Assembly: GCF_029227915.1 (NCBI RefSeq)
Contig: NC_079878.1
Coordinates: 32,201,501 to 32,265,500 of the forward strand
Length of the DNA: 64,000 bases
Origin: Hydractinia symbiolongicarpus
Lineage: Eukaryota; Cnidaria; Hydrozoa; Anthoathecata; Hydractiniidae
Direction of reading: 5' to 3'
Below, piece after piece: positions 14,040 through 24,416 of this stretch (positions are counted from its first letter, which is position 1; each line of letters opens with the position of its first letter). Below the pieces are notes generated by a model. The model ran no database searches, had not been told where the DNA came from, and was given only the letters and a program-made list of their open reading frames with translations. Position numbers and translations under genes: made by a program.

Positions 14040-17000
14040 ACGATTTTTTAAATTATTATTTCACCACTAAAGCCCATGAGACTTGTAGTTTCTAAAAATG
14101 TTTTCATCTTTGATGAGACGCTGAATAAAAGAAGTTTAATCGCCGGCAAACGAAAACCCGCGATTTCCCGTAAATCCCGGACTCGGCCCGTATAGTCAAA
14201 AGTATACAAGGTAAGTACCCAGTGAGTAAACTCATTTCCCGAACGAACTTTTAAATTATTTTTTCACCACTAAAACGCATAAGACTTGTAGTTTTCAGAA
14301 ATGTTTTCATTTTTGATGAGACGCTTAATGAAAGTGGTTTAATCGCCGGCAAACGAAAACCCGCGATTTCCCGTAAATCCCGGGCTTGGCCCGTATAGTC
14401 GAATGTATACAAAGAAAGTACCCTGTGAGTAAACTCATTTACAAAACGATTTTTTAAATTATCTATTCACCACTAAAACGCTTAAGACTTGTAGTTTTCA
14501 AAAATGTTTTCATTTTTGATGAGACGCTAAATAAAAGAAGTTTAATCGCCGGCAAACGAAAACCCGCCATTTCCCGTAAATCCCGGACTCGGCCCGTATA
14601 GTCAAAAGTATACAAAGAAAGTACCCAGAAAGTAAACTCATTTCCCGAACGATTTTTTAAATTTTTTTTTCACCACTAAAACGCATGAGACTTGTAGTTT
14701 TCAAAAATGTTTTCATTTTTGATGAAACGCTGAATAAAAGAAGTTTAATCGCCGGCAAACGAAAACCTGCGATTTCCCGTAAATCCCGGACTCGGCCCGT
14801 ATAGTCAAAAGTATACAAAGAAAGTACCCAGGAAGTAAACTAATTTCCCAAACGATTTTTTAAATTATTATTTCATCACTAAAGCCCATGAGACTTGTAG
14901 TTTTTAAAAATATTTTCATTTTTGATGAGACGCTGAATAAAAGAAGTTTAATCGCCGGCAAACGAAAACCCGCAATTTCCCGTAAATCCCGGTCTCGGCC
15001 CGTATAGTCAAAAGTATACAAGGAAAGTACCCAGTGAGTAAACTCATTTCCCCCACGAATTTTTAAATTACTTTTTCACCACTAAAACGCATGAGACTTG
15101 CAGTTTTCAAAAATGTTTTCATTTTTGATGAGACGCTGAATAAAAGAAGTTTAATCGCCGGCAAACGAAAACCTGCGATTTCCCGTAAATCCCGGACTCG
15201 GCCCGTATAGTCAAAAGTATACAAAGAGAGTACCCAGGGTGTAAACTCATTTCCCGAACGATTTTTTAAATTATTTTTTCACCACTAAAACGCATGAGAC
15301 TTGTAGTTTTCAAAAATGTTTTCATTTTTGATGAGACGCTGAATAAAAGAAGTTTAATCGCCTGCAAACGAAAACCTGCGATTTCCCGTAAATCCCGGAC
15401 TCGGCCCGTATAGTCAAAAGTATACAAAGAAAGTACCCAGGAAGTAAACTAATTTCCCAAACGATTTTTTAAATTATTATTTCACCACTAAAGCCCATGA
15501 GACTTGTAGTTTTTAAAAATGTTTTCATTTGTGATGAGACGCTGAATAAAAGAAGTTTAATCGCCGGCAAACGAAAACCCGCAATTTCCCGTAAATCCTG
15601 GTCTCGGCCCGTATAGTCAAAAGTATACAAGGAAAGTACCCAGTGAGTAAACTCATTTCCCTAACGAATTTTTAAATTATTTTTTCACCACTAAAACGCA
15701 TGAGACATGTAGTTTTCAAAAATGTTTTCATTTTTGATGAAACGCTGAATAAAAGAAGTTTAATCGCCGGCAAACGAAAACCTGCGATTTCCCGTAAATC
15801 CCGGACTCGGCCCGTATAGTCAAAAGTATACAAAGAAAGTACCCAGGAAGTAAACTAATTTCCCAAACGATTTTTTAAATTATTATTTCATCACTAAAGC
15901 CCATGAGACTTGTAGTTTTTAAAAATATTTTCATTTTTGATGAGACGCTGAATAAAAGAAGTTTAATCGCCGGCAAACGAAAACCCGCAATTTCCCGTAA
16001 ATCCCGGTCTCGGCCCGTATAGTCAAAAGTATACAAGGAAAGTACCCAGTGAGTAAACTCATTTCCCCAACGAATTTTTAAATTACTTTTTCACCACTAA
16101 AACGCATGAGACTTGCAGTTTTCAAAAATGTTTTCATTTTTGATGAGACGCTGAATAAAAGAAGTTTAATCGCCGGCAAACGAAAACCTGCGATTTCCCG
16201 TAAATCCCGGACTCGGCCCGTATAGTCAAAAGTATACAAAGAGAGTACCCAGGGTGTAAACTCATTTCCCGAACGATTTTTTAAATTATTTTTTCACCAC
16301 TAAAACGCATGAGACTTGTAGTTTTCAAAAATGTTTTCATTTTTGATGAGACGCTGAATAAAAGAAGTTTAATCGCCTGCAAACGAAAACCTGCGATTTC
16401 CCGTAAATCCCGGACTCGGCCCGTATAGTCAAAAGTATACAAAGAAAGTACCCAGGAAGTAAACTAATTTCCCAAACGATTTTTTAAATTATTATTTCAC
16501 CACTAAAGCCCATGAGACTTGTAGTTTTTAAAAATGTTTTCATTTGTGATGAGACGCTGAATAAAAGACGTTTAATCGCCGGCAAACGAAAACCCGCAAT
16601 TTCCCGTAAATCCTGGTCTCGGCCCGTATAGTCAAAAGTATACAAGGAAAGTACCCAGTGAGTAAACTCATTTCCCTAACGAATTTTTAAATTATTTTTT
16701 CACCACTAAAACGCATGAGACATGTAGTTTTCAAAAATGTTTTCATTTTTGATGAGACGCTGAATAAAAGAAGTTTAATCGCCTGCAAACGAAAACCTGC
16801 GATTTCCCGTAAATCCCGGACTCGGCCCGTATAGTCAAAAGTATACAAAGAAAGTACCCAGGGAGTAAACTAATTTCCCAAACGATTTTTTAAATTATTA
16901 TTTCACCACTAAAGCCCATGAGACTTGTAGTTTTTAAAAATGTTTTCATTTGTGATGAGACGCTGAATAAAAGAAGTTTAATCGCAGGCAAACGAAAACC

Positions 17001-19309
17001 CGCAATTTCCCGTAAATCCCGGTCTCGGCCCGTATAGTCAAAAGTATACAAGGAAAGTACCCAGTGAGTAAACTCATTTCCCTAACGAATTTTTAAATTA
17101 TTTTTTCACCACTAAAACGCATGAGACTTGTAGTTTTCAAAAATGTTTTCATTTTTGATTAGACGCTGAATAAAAGAAGTTTAATCGCCGGCAAACGAAA
17201 ACCTGCGATTTCCCGTAAATCCCGGACTCGGCCCGTATAGTCAAAAGTATACAAAGAGAGTGCCCAGGGTGTAAACTCATTTCCCGAACGATTTTTTAAA
17301 TTATTTTTTCACCACTAAAACACATGAGACTTGTAGTTTTAAAAAATGTTTTCATTTTTGATGAGACGCTGAATAAAAGAAGTTTAATCGCCTGCAAACG
17401 AAAACCTGCGATTTCCCGTAAATCCCGGACTCGGCCCGTTTAGTCAAAAGTATACAAAGAAAGTACCCAAGGAGTAAACTAATTTCCCAAACGATTTTTT
17501 AAATTATTATTTCACCACTAAAGCCCATGAGACTTGCAGTTTTTAAAAATGTTTTCATTTGTGATGAGACGCTGAATAAAAGAAGTTTAATCGCCGGCAA
17601 ACGAAAACCCGCAATTTCCCGTAAATCCCGGGCTCGGCCCGTATAGCCAAAAGTATTCAAGGGAAGTACCCAGTGAGTAAACTCATTTCCCTAACGAATT
17701 TTTAATTTATTTTTTCACCACTAAAACGCATGAGACTTGTAGTTTTCAAAAATGTTTTCATTTTTGATGAGACGCTGAATAAAAGAAGTTTAATCGCCTG
17801 CAAACGAAAACCTGCGATTTCCCGTAAATCCCGGACTCGGCCCGTATAGTCAAAAGTATACAAAGAAAGTACCCAGGGAGTAAACTAATTTCCCAAACGA
17901 TTTTTTAAATTATTATTTCACCACTAAAGCCCATGAGACTTGTAGTTTTTAAAAATGTTTTCATTTGTGATGAGACGCTGAATAAAAGAAGTTTAATCGC
18001 CGGCAAACGAAAACCCGCAATTTCCCGTAAATCCCGGTCTCGGCCCGTATAGTCAAAAGTATACAAGGAAAGTACCCAGTGAGTAAACTCATTTCCCTAA
18101 CGAATTTTTAAATTATTTTTTCACCACTAAAACGCATGAGACTTGTAGTTTTTAAAAATGTTTTCATTTTTGATGAGACGCTGAATAAAAGAAGTTTAAT
18201 CGCCTGCAAACGAAAACCTGCGATTTCCCGTAAATCCCGGACTCGGCCCGTATAGTCAAAAGTATACAAAGAAAGTACCCAGGGAGTAAACTCATTTCCC
18301 AAACGATTTTTTAAATTATTATTTCACCACTAAAGCCCATGAGACTTGTAGTTTCTAAAATTGTTTTCATCTTTGATGAGACGCTGAATAAAAGAAGTTT
18401 AATTGCCGGCAAACGAAAACCCGCGATTTCCCGTAAATCCCGGACTCGGCCCGTATAGTCAAAAGTATACAAGGTAAGTACCCAGTGAGTAAACTCATTT
18501 CCCGAACGAACTTTTAAATTATTTTTTCACCACTAAAACGCATGAGACTTGTAGTTTTCAGAAATGTTTTCATTTTTGATGAGACGCTTAATGAAAGTGG
18601 TTTAATCGCCGGCAAACGAAAACCCGCGATTTCCCGTAAATCCCGGGCTTGGCCCGTATAGTCGAATGTATACAAAGAAAGTACCCAGTGAGTAAACTCA
18701 TTTCCCGAACGAACTTTTAAATTTTTTTTTCACCACTAAAACGCATGAGACTTGTAGTTTTCAGAAATGTTTTCATTTTTGATGAGACGCTGAATAAAAG
18801 AAGTTTAATCGCCTGCAAACGAAAACCTGCGATTTCCCGTAAATCCCGGACTCGGCCCGTATAGTCAAAAGTATACAAAGAAAGTACCCGGGGTGTAAAC
18901 TCATTTCCCGAACGATTTTTTAATTCATTATTTCACCACTAAAGCCCATGAGACTTGTAGTTTTTAAAAATATTTTCATTTTTGATGAGACGCTTAATAA
19001 AAGAGGTTTAATCGCCGGCAAACGAAATCCTGCGATTTCCCGTAAATCCCGGGCTTGGCCCGTATAGTCGAATGTATACAAAGAAAGTACCCAGGAAGTA
19101 AACTCATTTCCCGAACGATTTTTTAAATTTTTTTTTCACCACTAAAACGCATGAGACTTGTAGTTTTCAAAAATGTTTTCATTTTTGATGAGACGCTTAA
19201 TAAAAGAGGTTTAATCGCCGGCAAACGAAATCCCGCGATTTCCCGTAAATCCCGGCCTTGGCCCGTATAGTCGAATGTATACAAAGAAAGTATCCAGGAA
19301 GTAAACTCA

Positions 19310-20359
19310 GCGTCTCATCAAAAATGAAAACATTTTTGAAAACTACAAGTCTCAACGTTTTAGTGGTGAAAAAAAATTTTTAAAAATCGCTCGGGAAATG
19401 AGTTTACTTCCTGGGTACTTTCTTTGTATACATTCGACTATACGGGCCAAGCCCGGGATTTTCGGGAAATCGCGGGATTTCGTTTGCCGGCGATTAAACC
19501 TCTTTTATTAAGCGTCTCATCAAAAATGAAAACATTTTTGAAAACTACAAATCTCATGCGTTTTAGTGGTGAAAAAAAACTTTTAAAAATCGTTCGGGAA
19601 ATGAGTTTACTTCCTGGGTACTTTCTTTGTATACATTCGACTATACAAGCCAAGCCCGGGATTTACGCGAAATTGCGGGATTTCGTTTGCCGGCGATTAA
19701 ACCTCTTATATTAAGCGTCTCATTAAAAATAAAAACATTTTTAAAAACTACAAGTCTCATGGGCTTTAGTGGTGAAATAATAATTTAAAAAATCGTTCGG
19801 GAAATGAGTTTACACCCCGGGTACTTTCTTTGTATACTTTTGACTATACTTTTGACTAAACCTATTTTATTAAGCGTCTCATCAAAAATGAAAACATTTT
19901 TAAAAACTACAAGTCTCATGGGCTTTAGTGGTGAAATAATAATTTAAAAAATCGTTCGGGAAATGAATTTATACCCCGGGTACTTTCTTTGTATACTTTT
20001 GACTATACGGGCCAAGCCCGGAATTTACGGGAAATCGCGGGATTTCGTTTGCCGGCGATTAAACCTCTTTCATTGAGCGTCTCATCAAAAATGAAAACAT
20101 TTTTGAAAACTACAAGTCTCAACGTTTTAGTGGTGAAAAAAAAATTTAAAAAATCGTTCGGGAAATGAGTTTACTTCCTGGGTACTTTCTTTGTATACAT
20201 TCGACTATACGGGCCAAGCCCGGAATTTACGGGAAATCGCGGGATTTCGTTTGCCGGCGATTAAACCTCTTTTATTAAGCGTCTCATCAAAAATGAAAAC
20301 ATTTTTAAAAACTACAAGTCTCATGGGCTTTAGTGGTGAAATAATAATTTAAGAAATCG
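19310..20359 (+). repeat. 203-bp satellite, plus orientation, left flank of the element
   Basis: The satellite is reversed relative to 1-19309; the switch occurs between AAACTCA (to 19309) and GCGTCTCATC (from 19310). Monomers here read GCGTCTCATCAAAAATG, CTACAAGTCTC, TTTTAGTGGTGAA, ATCGTTCGGGAAATGAG. One monomer, junction around 19850-19860, lacks the segment between GACTATA and AAACC. The array is cut at 20359 by the Polinton element. No gene is present. Confidence 0.95.
20355..20359. repeat. Target-site duplication, left copy (AATCG)
   Basis: AATCG directly abuts the left TIR and recurs immediately outside the right TIR. Removing the element plus one copy restores the normal satellite order AATTTAAGAAATCGTTCGGG. 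Polintons usually make 6-bp duplications; five bases are certain here and the sixth does not match with the TIR ends chosen. Confidence 0.8.
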
Positions 20360-20633
20360 AGAGATAGGAAAATGCCGATCCTAGGACAGCGATTAATATA
20401 TTCTGTACCACTCCACGTCAATTTATAGGTCATCCACGTCAAATCAACGATAGAAGAGTCCATAAAATCCATGTGCACTTTACCACTTTACGTCAAATAA
20501 GCGGGCATGCTCTATAATATCTGTCCAAAACCCCCCTCACCAGCCGTGTCCCCCGGGCCCCCTCCCCGTCCCATGGGTCCCTACCCACCCTCATCTGTCG
20601 TGCCTTATAATTTATAGTGTTATGTGTGTCTAT
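20360..20633 (+). repeat. Left terminal inverted repeat
   Basis: A 274-bp repeat, the reverse complement of 36390-36663, with a single difference (AGGTC here versus AGATC, near 20428). It starts AGAGATAGG. It carries three ACGTCA sites (20415-20420, 20436-20441, 20490-20495) and a C-rich stretch (20550-20590) that is G-quadruplex-prone on the minus strand. In protein-primed replicons the termini are the replication origins where the terminal protein is attached; that role is inferred from the family. Confidence 0.97.
20415..20495. promoter_or_regulatory. Three TGACGT (CRE/ATF-like) sites in the left TIR
   Basis: ACGTCAA/T occurs three times (20415, 20436 and 20490), the first two 21 bp apart, about two helical turns. 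Because the TIRs are near identical, the same three sites (TTGACGTGG, TTGACGTGG, TTTGACGTAA on the top strand) recur at 36528-36608. TGACGT is the core of cellular CREB/ATF binding sites. A role in terminal transcription or replication is inference. Confidence 0.4.
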
Positions 20634-20656
20634 CCTTACCAGAAACAAGTAAAGAT
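20632..20656 (-). terminator. Hairpin 3' of the leftmost minus-strand gene
   Basis: ATCCTTACC, loop AGAAACA, AGTAAAGAT: a 9-bp imperfect stem starting where the TIR ends. Nearly the same sequence with a perfect stem occurs at 30818-30842, also just downstream of a minus-strand gene (integrase). The repeated placement suggests a transcription-end or RNA-processing signal for minus-strand genes. Confidence 0.5.
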
Positions 20657-20675
20657 GATTGCAATGTTGCAAGGT

Positions 20676-21026
20676 TTAGCGCCACATAATGTCATAACTG
20701 AAGAATTGATTTTGATGATTCTTTTGAGATTGTTTGAGACCATTTGATCTGACAAAGGCATCACCCGTCCAACCATAATCCTTCAATTCATCACAAAGTC
20801 TTGCAGGCAACCATGTCTTATATTTATTTCCCATTCTATCTTGAACCTCCACATACATAGATTTTTCAGAAAGAGCACCAGGTCTTGATATTTCCATCTC
20901 TTTCACATATTTAACAAGGTAAATATCGTTTTTAGGCAGCTCTCTCCACTTTATGATTGGGGTAACTTGTTCTATGTTTTGTTCAAATTCTTCAACTGTT
21001 GGAAAAGCCATCGTGTTTATATTCAC
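20676..21026 (-). CDS. Small conserved Polinton-type protein, possibly OB-fold
   Basis: A 116-aa protein of unknown function, and the leftmost gene. The sequence shows a soluble, mixed alpha/beta-looking protein with no membrane segment. Blocks that look conserved are KWRELPKNDIYLVKYVKEME (residues ~26-45), KTWLPARLCDEL (~70-81) and FVRSNGLKQSQKNHQNQFFS (~91-110). The pattern of a short strand-rich core followed by a basic, aromatic tail resembles small single-stranded-DNA-binding OB-fold proteins, but I cannot confirm that. An alternative start at Met6 (21011) is possible. A hairpin at 20632-20656 follows the stop. A 230-bp spacer with a nested inverted repeat separates it from the next gene in the same direction. 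Confidence 0.75.
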   Translation of the reverse strand: MNINTMAFPTVEEFEQNIEQVTPIIKWRELPKNDIYLVKYVKEMEISRPGALSEKSMYVEVQDRMGNKYKTWLPARLCDELKDYGWTGDAFVRSNGLKQSQKNHQNQFFSYDIMWR

Positions 21027-21256
21027 GATTACATCTCTTTATACCACTTTATAGATTCTATCGGAAAGCAGTTTTTGTTATCTACCATCTGTCAATCAAA
21101 CGCTTATAACAATAGGATTTTACATACCAGAAAGTTGTTTACATAAGAAAAAAGTCAAAACGAAAGTAGCCGTTGCTAAGGATATTTGGTATGTAAGGAA
21201 TGCATTGTTTCTCTATTGTTATTCTGGCTTGATTGACATTTAATTGACGTCATTCT
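21027..21256. other. Intergenic spacer with nested inverted repeat
   Basis: A gene-free spacer between two minus-strand genes. It holds three pairs of matching inverted blocks in nested order: TGTCAATCAA (21090-21099) with TTGATTGACA (21229-21238), ATAACAATAG (21106-21115) with CTATTGTTAT (21213-21222), and TTACATACCA (21120-21129) with TGGTATGTAA (21187-21196). It probably includes the promoter of the 116-aa gene and the 3' region of the 393-aa gene. A MITE-like insertion is the alternative. Confidence 0.6.
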
Positions 21257-22438
21257 TTATCTAAACAAATAACATATGAAATAACCTGTTGTCATAACAA
21301 TCACAAGAGCGATCTTCTCATCTTTGTGTGTAGGAGGAGTATCTTTGTGGTAAGGTGCAGTAATGTGTTTATCTGTAGTATCCACGTGGTGTACGGTAAT
21401 GTGTTTATCAGGATGGATATCAGGATGATCGGGTGTTACCGGCTTCTTTTTAGTTATCTTATGTGATTCGGTAACATTGACCTTTCGATTAATACCGATG
21501 GTAAGATCCTCACCCGATATCAAAATCTTGTTGTTGTAACCCACCACACCGGTCTTAATTCTGAGATTCATGTCACTAGGTAACATATAAATACCTTGTC
21601 CAACCGAATAATCAACCTTACTTGAAGCGTAGTTTAACGTATCCTGATAACGTTTAATGTCCTCCTGAATATCAACCCTACGGTTAACAATGTCTTCAAG
21701 GTTATTCATAAAAACTCTTTGAGCGGTCAGAGCACTTGAATCATTACCAAGGATGGAGGAGCGTGCCGAGGCTTGAGAACTAAGAACAAGATAGGCAGAG
21801 GCTCTAACACTGCTTGAGATCTTCACAAGGCCCGTTTTTGTAAAGCCATTAGATTTTTCCACAATCCATCGTGTCATGGAGTCGTCTGAGAAAAAACTCA
21901 ACCCTGGAGTTGGATAGTTTTTACGTCTTTTTTGATATGAGCTGGAAAAGTATTGACCTCTGTATTTCATAGGATTAGAATCGACGTCATATTCACCACA
22001 TATTTTTAGAAATTCTTCGTTTGAATATGGATTATCATATCGATTGAAACTATCCTCAAAAGGCAGAGGTGTCTGCAGACGCTTAATGATTCGTCTAATG
22101 TGATAATACACATGAAAACGATATATTGACCTGACCATAGATCTACCATCCTTCAGGTGTTCGGAACTTACACCACAGGCACTTGAAGCGCACCAAGTTG
22201 CAAAATTTAGCTGGGTTTGCCATAGTCTAAAAGGTTGCTCATTCCAAATTCTCATACGTTGCGCGTTCTGACTAAGTTCATAATTGGTAAAAATATTAGG
22301 AAAGGAAGCGGGGAAAGAGCCACTTTCAGACACAATAATGGCCTGTTTGTACAGATCCCTAGCGCCCAATATTTGAAGATCCGGCCCTCCATTTGGTTTA
22401 TATGTCGCATTCGGGTTATATCTGAAAATGTCATCCAT
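21257..22438 (-). CDS. 393-aa membrane-anchored protein with His-rich tail
   Basis: Unknown function. The ORF begins MDDIFRYNPN. Residues ~1-330 are soluble and contain a Cys pair (FATWCASSACG, ~80-90), basic helices (RFHVYYHIRRIIKRL, ~107-121) and a Ser/Ala-rich helix (~208-230). Residues ~336-374 are rich in His, Asp, Pro and Thr (eight His), and the last 19 residues are a hydrophobic C-terminal anchor (KIALVIVMTTGYFICYLFR). It is transcribed divergently from the minor capsid gene across a 38-bp spacer, which suggests a structural or assembly role; that is an inference from position. Polintons commonly carry a gene of this size beside the capsid genes, but I do not recognise a named family. 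Confidence 0.8.
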   Translation of the reverse strand: MDDIFRYNPNATYKPNGGPDLQILGARDLYKQAIIVSESGSFPASFPNIFTNYELSQNAQRMRIWNEQPFRLWQTQLNFATWCASSACGVSSEHLKDGRSMVRSIYRFHVYYHIRRIIKRLQTPLPFEDSFNRYDNPYSNEEFLKICGEYDVDSNPMKYRGQYFSSSYQKRRKNYPTPGLSFFSDDSMTRWIVEKSNGFTKTGLVKISSSVRASAYLVLSSQASARSSILGNDSSALTAQRVFMNNLEDIVNRRVDIQEDIKRYQDTLNYASSKVDYSVGQGIYMLPSDMNLRIKTGVVGYNNKILISGEDLTIGINRKVNVTESHKITKKKPVTPDHPDIHPDKHITVHHVDTTDKHITAPYHKDTPPTHKDEKIALVIVMTTGYFICYLFR

Positions 22439-22476
22439 TCTTTGATTTAAATATATTCACAATCTCTAATATAATA
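22439..22476. promoter_or_regulatory. Divergent promoter, 393-aa gene / capsid cluster
   Basis: A 38-bp AT-rich spacer between divergent start codons. It contains GATTTAAATATATTC and, just before the plus-strand ATG, TCTAATATAATA. Almost the same block, CCTAATATAATA, precedes the plus-strand ATG of the other short divergent spacer at 28361-28400. The shared block suggests a common promoter element for divergent pairs. Confidence 0.5.
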
Positions 22477-23040
22477 ATGTATATCACAATAAAGGACGTA
22501 AATAGCGAGAAGAAAATCTATTTGTATCAACCGATAGACAACTCACATGGTACAAAGGAGGTTGCGATCGTGGAGACGTTTTCGGATAATGTTACATATG
22601 TAGTTACAGCTACAATAGATATACCCTTGGCTGATGGAGTTACCACGGTTAGGTTACCACAGGGTCAGCACTACACGGGGAGGGAGTTGAATTCAATCAT
22701 GAGAGGTGATGTAAAATCAACACAACTAGCTAGAAACTCTAAGTTGAGTAAAATATTCAATCTAGGGGGTATAACAGAACTACATTTTAATCTTAATGAA
22801 TTGGATAACTCGTTAAATCTTAAAGATGGTGAATATAGCAACAACCTGATGACATATCATATATCCGAGTATGGTGGTGATTTTACATATATTGAACCGA
22901 AAAATCCGCAATATAAGAAACTAAAGAAAGGTTTACTTCAATCACTTACCATGAGAGTCACAGGTCAGGATGGTAAGGTGCTATGGGGTGGTATGAAGAC
23001 AACAGTTACCCTACACATCAGAGATACGGCGGACAGATGA
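22477..23040 (+). CDS. Minor capsid (penton-like) protein
   Basis: A 187-aa protein placed directly upstream of the major capsid gene, the normal Polinton/adintovirus position for the penton. Its C-terminus (LTMRVTGQDGKVLWGGMKTT, then VTLHIR) matches the typical ending of these proteins, a Gly/Asp turn followed by a final beta strand. The composition is strand-rich with few helices, consistent with a single jelly-roll fold. Its expected role is to form the five-fold vertices of an icosahedral capsid. The start is the first ATG, 38 bp from the divergent gene. The spacer to the major capsid gene is 55 bp. The assignment rests on position, size and C-terminal pattern. Confidence 0.8.
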   Translation: MYITIKDVNSEKKIYLYQPIDNSHGTKEVAIVETFSDNVTYVVTATIDIPLADGVTTVRLPQGQHYTGRELNSIMRGDVKSTQLARNSKLSKIFNLGGITELHFNLNELDNSLNLKDGEYSNNLMTYHISEYGGDFTYIEPKNPQYKKLKKGLLQSLTMRVTGQDGKVLWGGMKTTVTLHIRDTADR

Positions 23041-23095
23041 TACCGTAGCATTAACCGAATTAAAGTAAAATAAAATAAAAGTAATATGGAATAGC

Positions 23096-24415
23096 ATGGA
23101 ATACGGGAAAAAGTTAAACCCAGAGCGTTCACTTAGAACCGCACATGGCGTAAAAGGAACGCATCAAAAAGTAATTGTCACTCACAACCCAAGTGAGATT
23201 GATCAGAACCAGTTACTCCTGATTAGGTTCCCTAGTTTAGGTAACGATGATGTCATTGTTCCCGGTACTTCGAAAATAAGTTTCGACATTGATCTCGAGT
23301 CAAAAGCTGACACTAAGAGAACATTGGTCTCTAACATAGGGAGGGCAATTGTTAAAAAGCTAGCTATTAAGTTCGAGGGTACCGAGATTCTAAGCATTGA
23401 TGACTTTGACCTTTTCGGGTGCTACAGAGATTTATGGCTAACCAAGTCTGAAAAAAGAAATGCAATAAGACAAGGTATCATCTTTGATGAAGGGTGTACA
23501 GAAAACTGTATGAAACTGAGAGTTGGAGCTGCGGATAAAGACGCATCGGAGGTAGCGGACAAAGCTATTTATGATGCATACAAAAACAAGTTCACCATAC
23601 CGCTGGATTTCGAAATGTTGGATAGCACGATTCCTTATTATCAGGCCGGATTAGGTAATAGGCTGTGTTATGAGATAACATTCAACAATTATGACAGGGT
23701 AGTTTTATCAACACCTACCAAACCTTCAGGTTCCGCTACGGCACCGGCACCGGATGCTAAATACAAAATCTCCAACATATCTCTCGAATATGAGATTGTG
23801 ACACAACCCACACTTGCCAGATTCATCTCAAATGAATACCAAAACATGGCCGTGCTCTATGACAGATTCTTGAGACATAGACAAATTAGGGTGGATAAGT
23901 CAGACACAACTTGGAATTGGTCGTTCAATACACCGTGCAAGTCTTTGAAGGGTATATTGGTTCTGTTTGAGGAAGAGAAAGCTTACAAACGAGATACAGG
24001 TAGGTTCTACAATCCTATGATCAAAAAGGTATCTGCCATAGTTGAGGGTAAGCCTAACCAACTTTTTGCTCAGGGGATGCAACCGTTTGAGCATTATGGT
24101 GAAATTTGCAAGTATTTTGCGGAGGGCAAGCAAAGGGATGGCAACGCCGGTGAAATACAAAAACATCTGCAACTACATGATGTGAAGGTCGCGGACTACC
24201 TAACCACGAAATATGCTCTATGGTTGGATTTCAGAACCATAGATGAAAACTCACTACACGGGACTGGTCGACTGATTGAAAATGCGAGCGAGGGCATCAC
24301 ACTGCAAGTTGAAAAGACGGCCGAGGCAGCGGGATCCTTAAACGCCTACATATATCTAATAATGGATGCCCAATTAAACATTCAAAACGGTGAAATTATG
24401 GATGTACTATATTAA
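23096..24415 (+). CDS. Major capsid protein (double jelly-roll)
   Basis: A 439-aa protein with the hallmark Polinton major-capsid N-terminal region: FPSLGNDDVIVPGTSKISFD (~45-64), then NIGRAIVKKLAIKFEGTEIL (~80-99) and DDFDLFGCYRDLWLTKSEK (~102-120). A central Pro/Ala-rich stretch (~208-222) is likely a surface loop, and the C-terminus ends in an aliphatic strand (YIYLIMDAQLNIQNGEIMDV). By family it forms trimers that build an icosahedral shell of the PRD1-adenovirus type. An A-rich leader (TAAAATAAAATAAAAG) lies just upstream. The packaging ATPase ATG follows the stop codon by one base, so the two genes are probably co-transcribed. The frame is uninterrupted. Confidence 0.93.
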   Translation: MEYGKKLNPERSLRTAHGVKGTHQKVIVTHNPSEIDQNQLLLIRFPSLGNDDVIVPGTSKISFDIDLESKADTKRTLVSNIGRAIVKKLAIKFEGTEILSIDDFDLFGCYRDLWLTKSEKRNAIRQGIIFDEGCTENCMKLRVGAADKDASEVADKAIYDAYKNKFTIPLDFEMLDSTIPYYQAGLGNRLCYEITFNNYDRVVLSTPTKPSGSATAPAPDAKYKISNISLEYEIVTQPTLARFISNEYQNMAVLYDRFLRHRQIRVDKSDTTWNWSFNTPCKSLKGILVLFEEEKAYKRDTGRFYNPMIKKVSAIVEGKPNQLFAQGMQPFEHYGEICKYFAEGKQRDGNAGEIQKHLQLHDVKVADYLTTKYALWLDFRTIDENSLHGTGRLIENASEGITLQVEKTAEAAGSLNAYIYLIMDAQLNIQNGEIMDVLY

Positions 24416-24416
24416 G

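Larger units (their letters stand above)
1..19309 (-). repeat. 203-bp satellite array, minus orientation
   Basis: Head-to-tail array of a ~203-bp monomer. Successive copies of GTATACAA fall at about 1, 204 and 407. Landmarks in each monomer are CACCACTAAA, GAGACTTGTAG, TTTTCATTTTTGATGAGACG, TTTAATCGCCGGCAAACGAA and ATTTCCCGTAAATCC. Monomers form types that recur in order, giving higher-order repeats: a recognisable type recurs at 2079, 5122, 6745, 8570, 12222 and 13845, with gaps of 1623 (8 monomers), 1825 (9), 3043 (15) and 3652 (18). I see no gene in it. The recurring 64-codon reading frame is just the antisense of one monomer type. Confidence 0.97.

Noticed and set aside
2079-18302. Repeated 64-codon ORFs starting MGNEFTSWVL and similar 60-102-codon ORFs throughout the satellite
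   Set aside because: They recur at multiples of 203 bp, start and stop inside monomers, appear on both strands, and vary with monomer drift; no protein-like conservation beyond the DNA repeat.
1-19309. CRISPR array
   Set aside because: The regular spacing comes from whole-monomer tandem repeats of about 203 bp with no unique spacers, and the genome is eukaryotic.
24390-24416. ATPase start at 24390 inside the capsid gene
   Set aside because: The ATG at 24417, one base after the capsid stop, gives a normal N-terminus close to Walker A; the upstream codons overlap capsid coding sequence.
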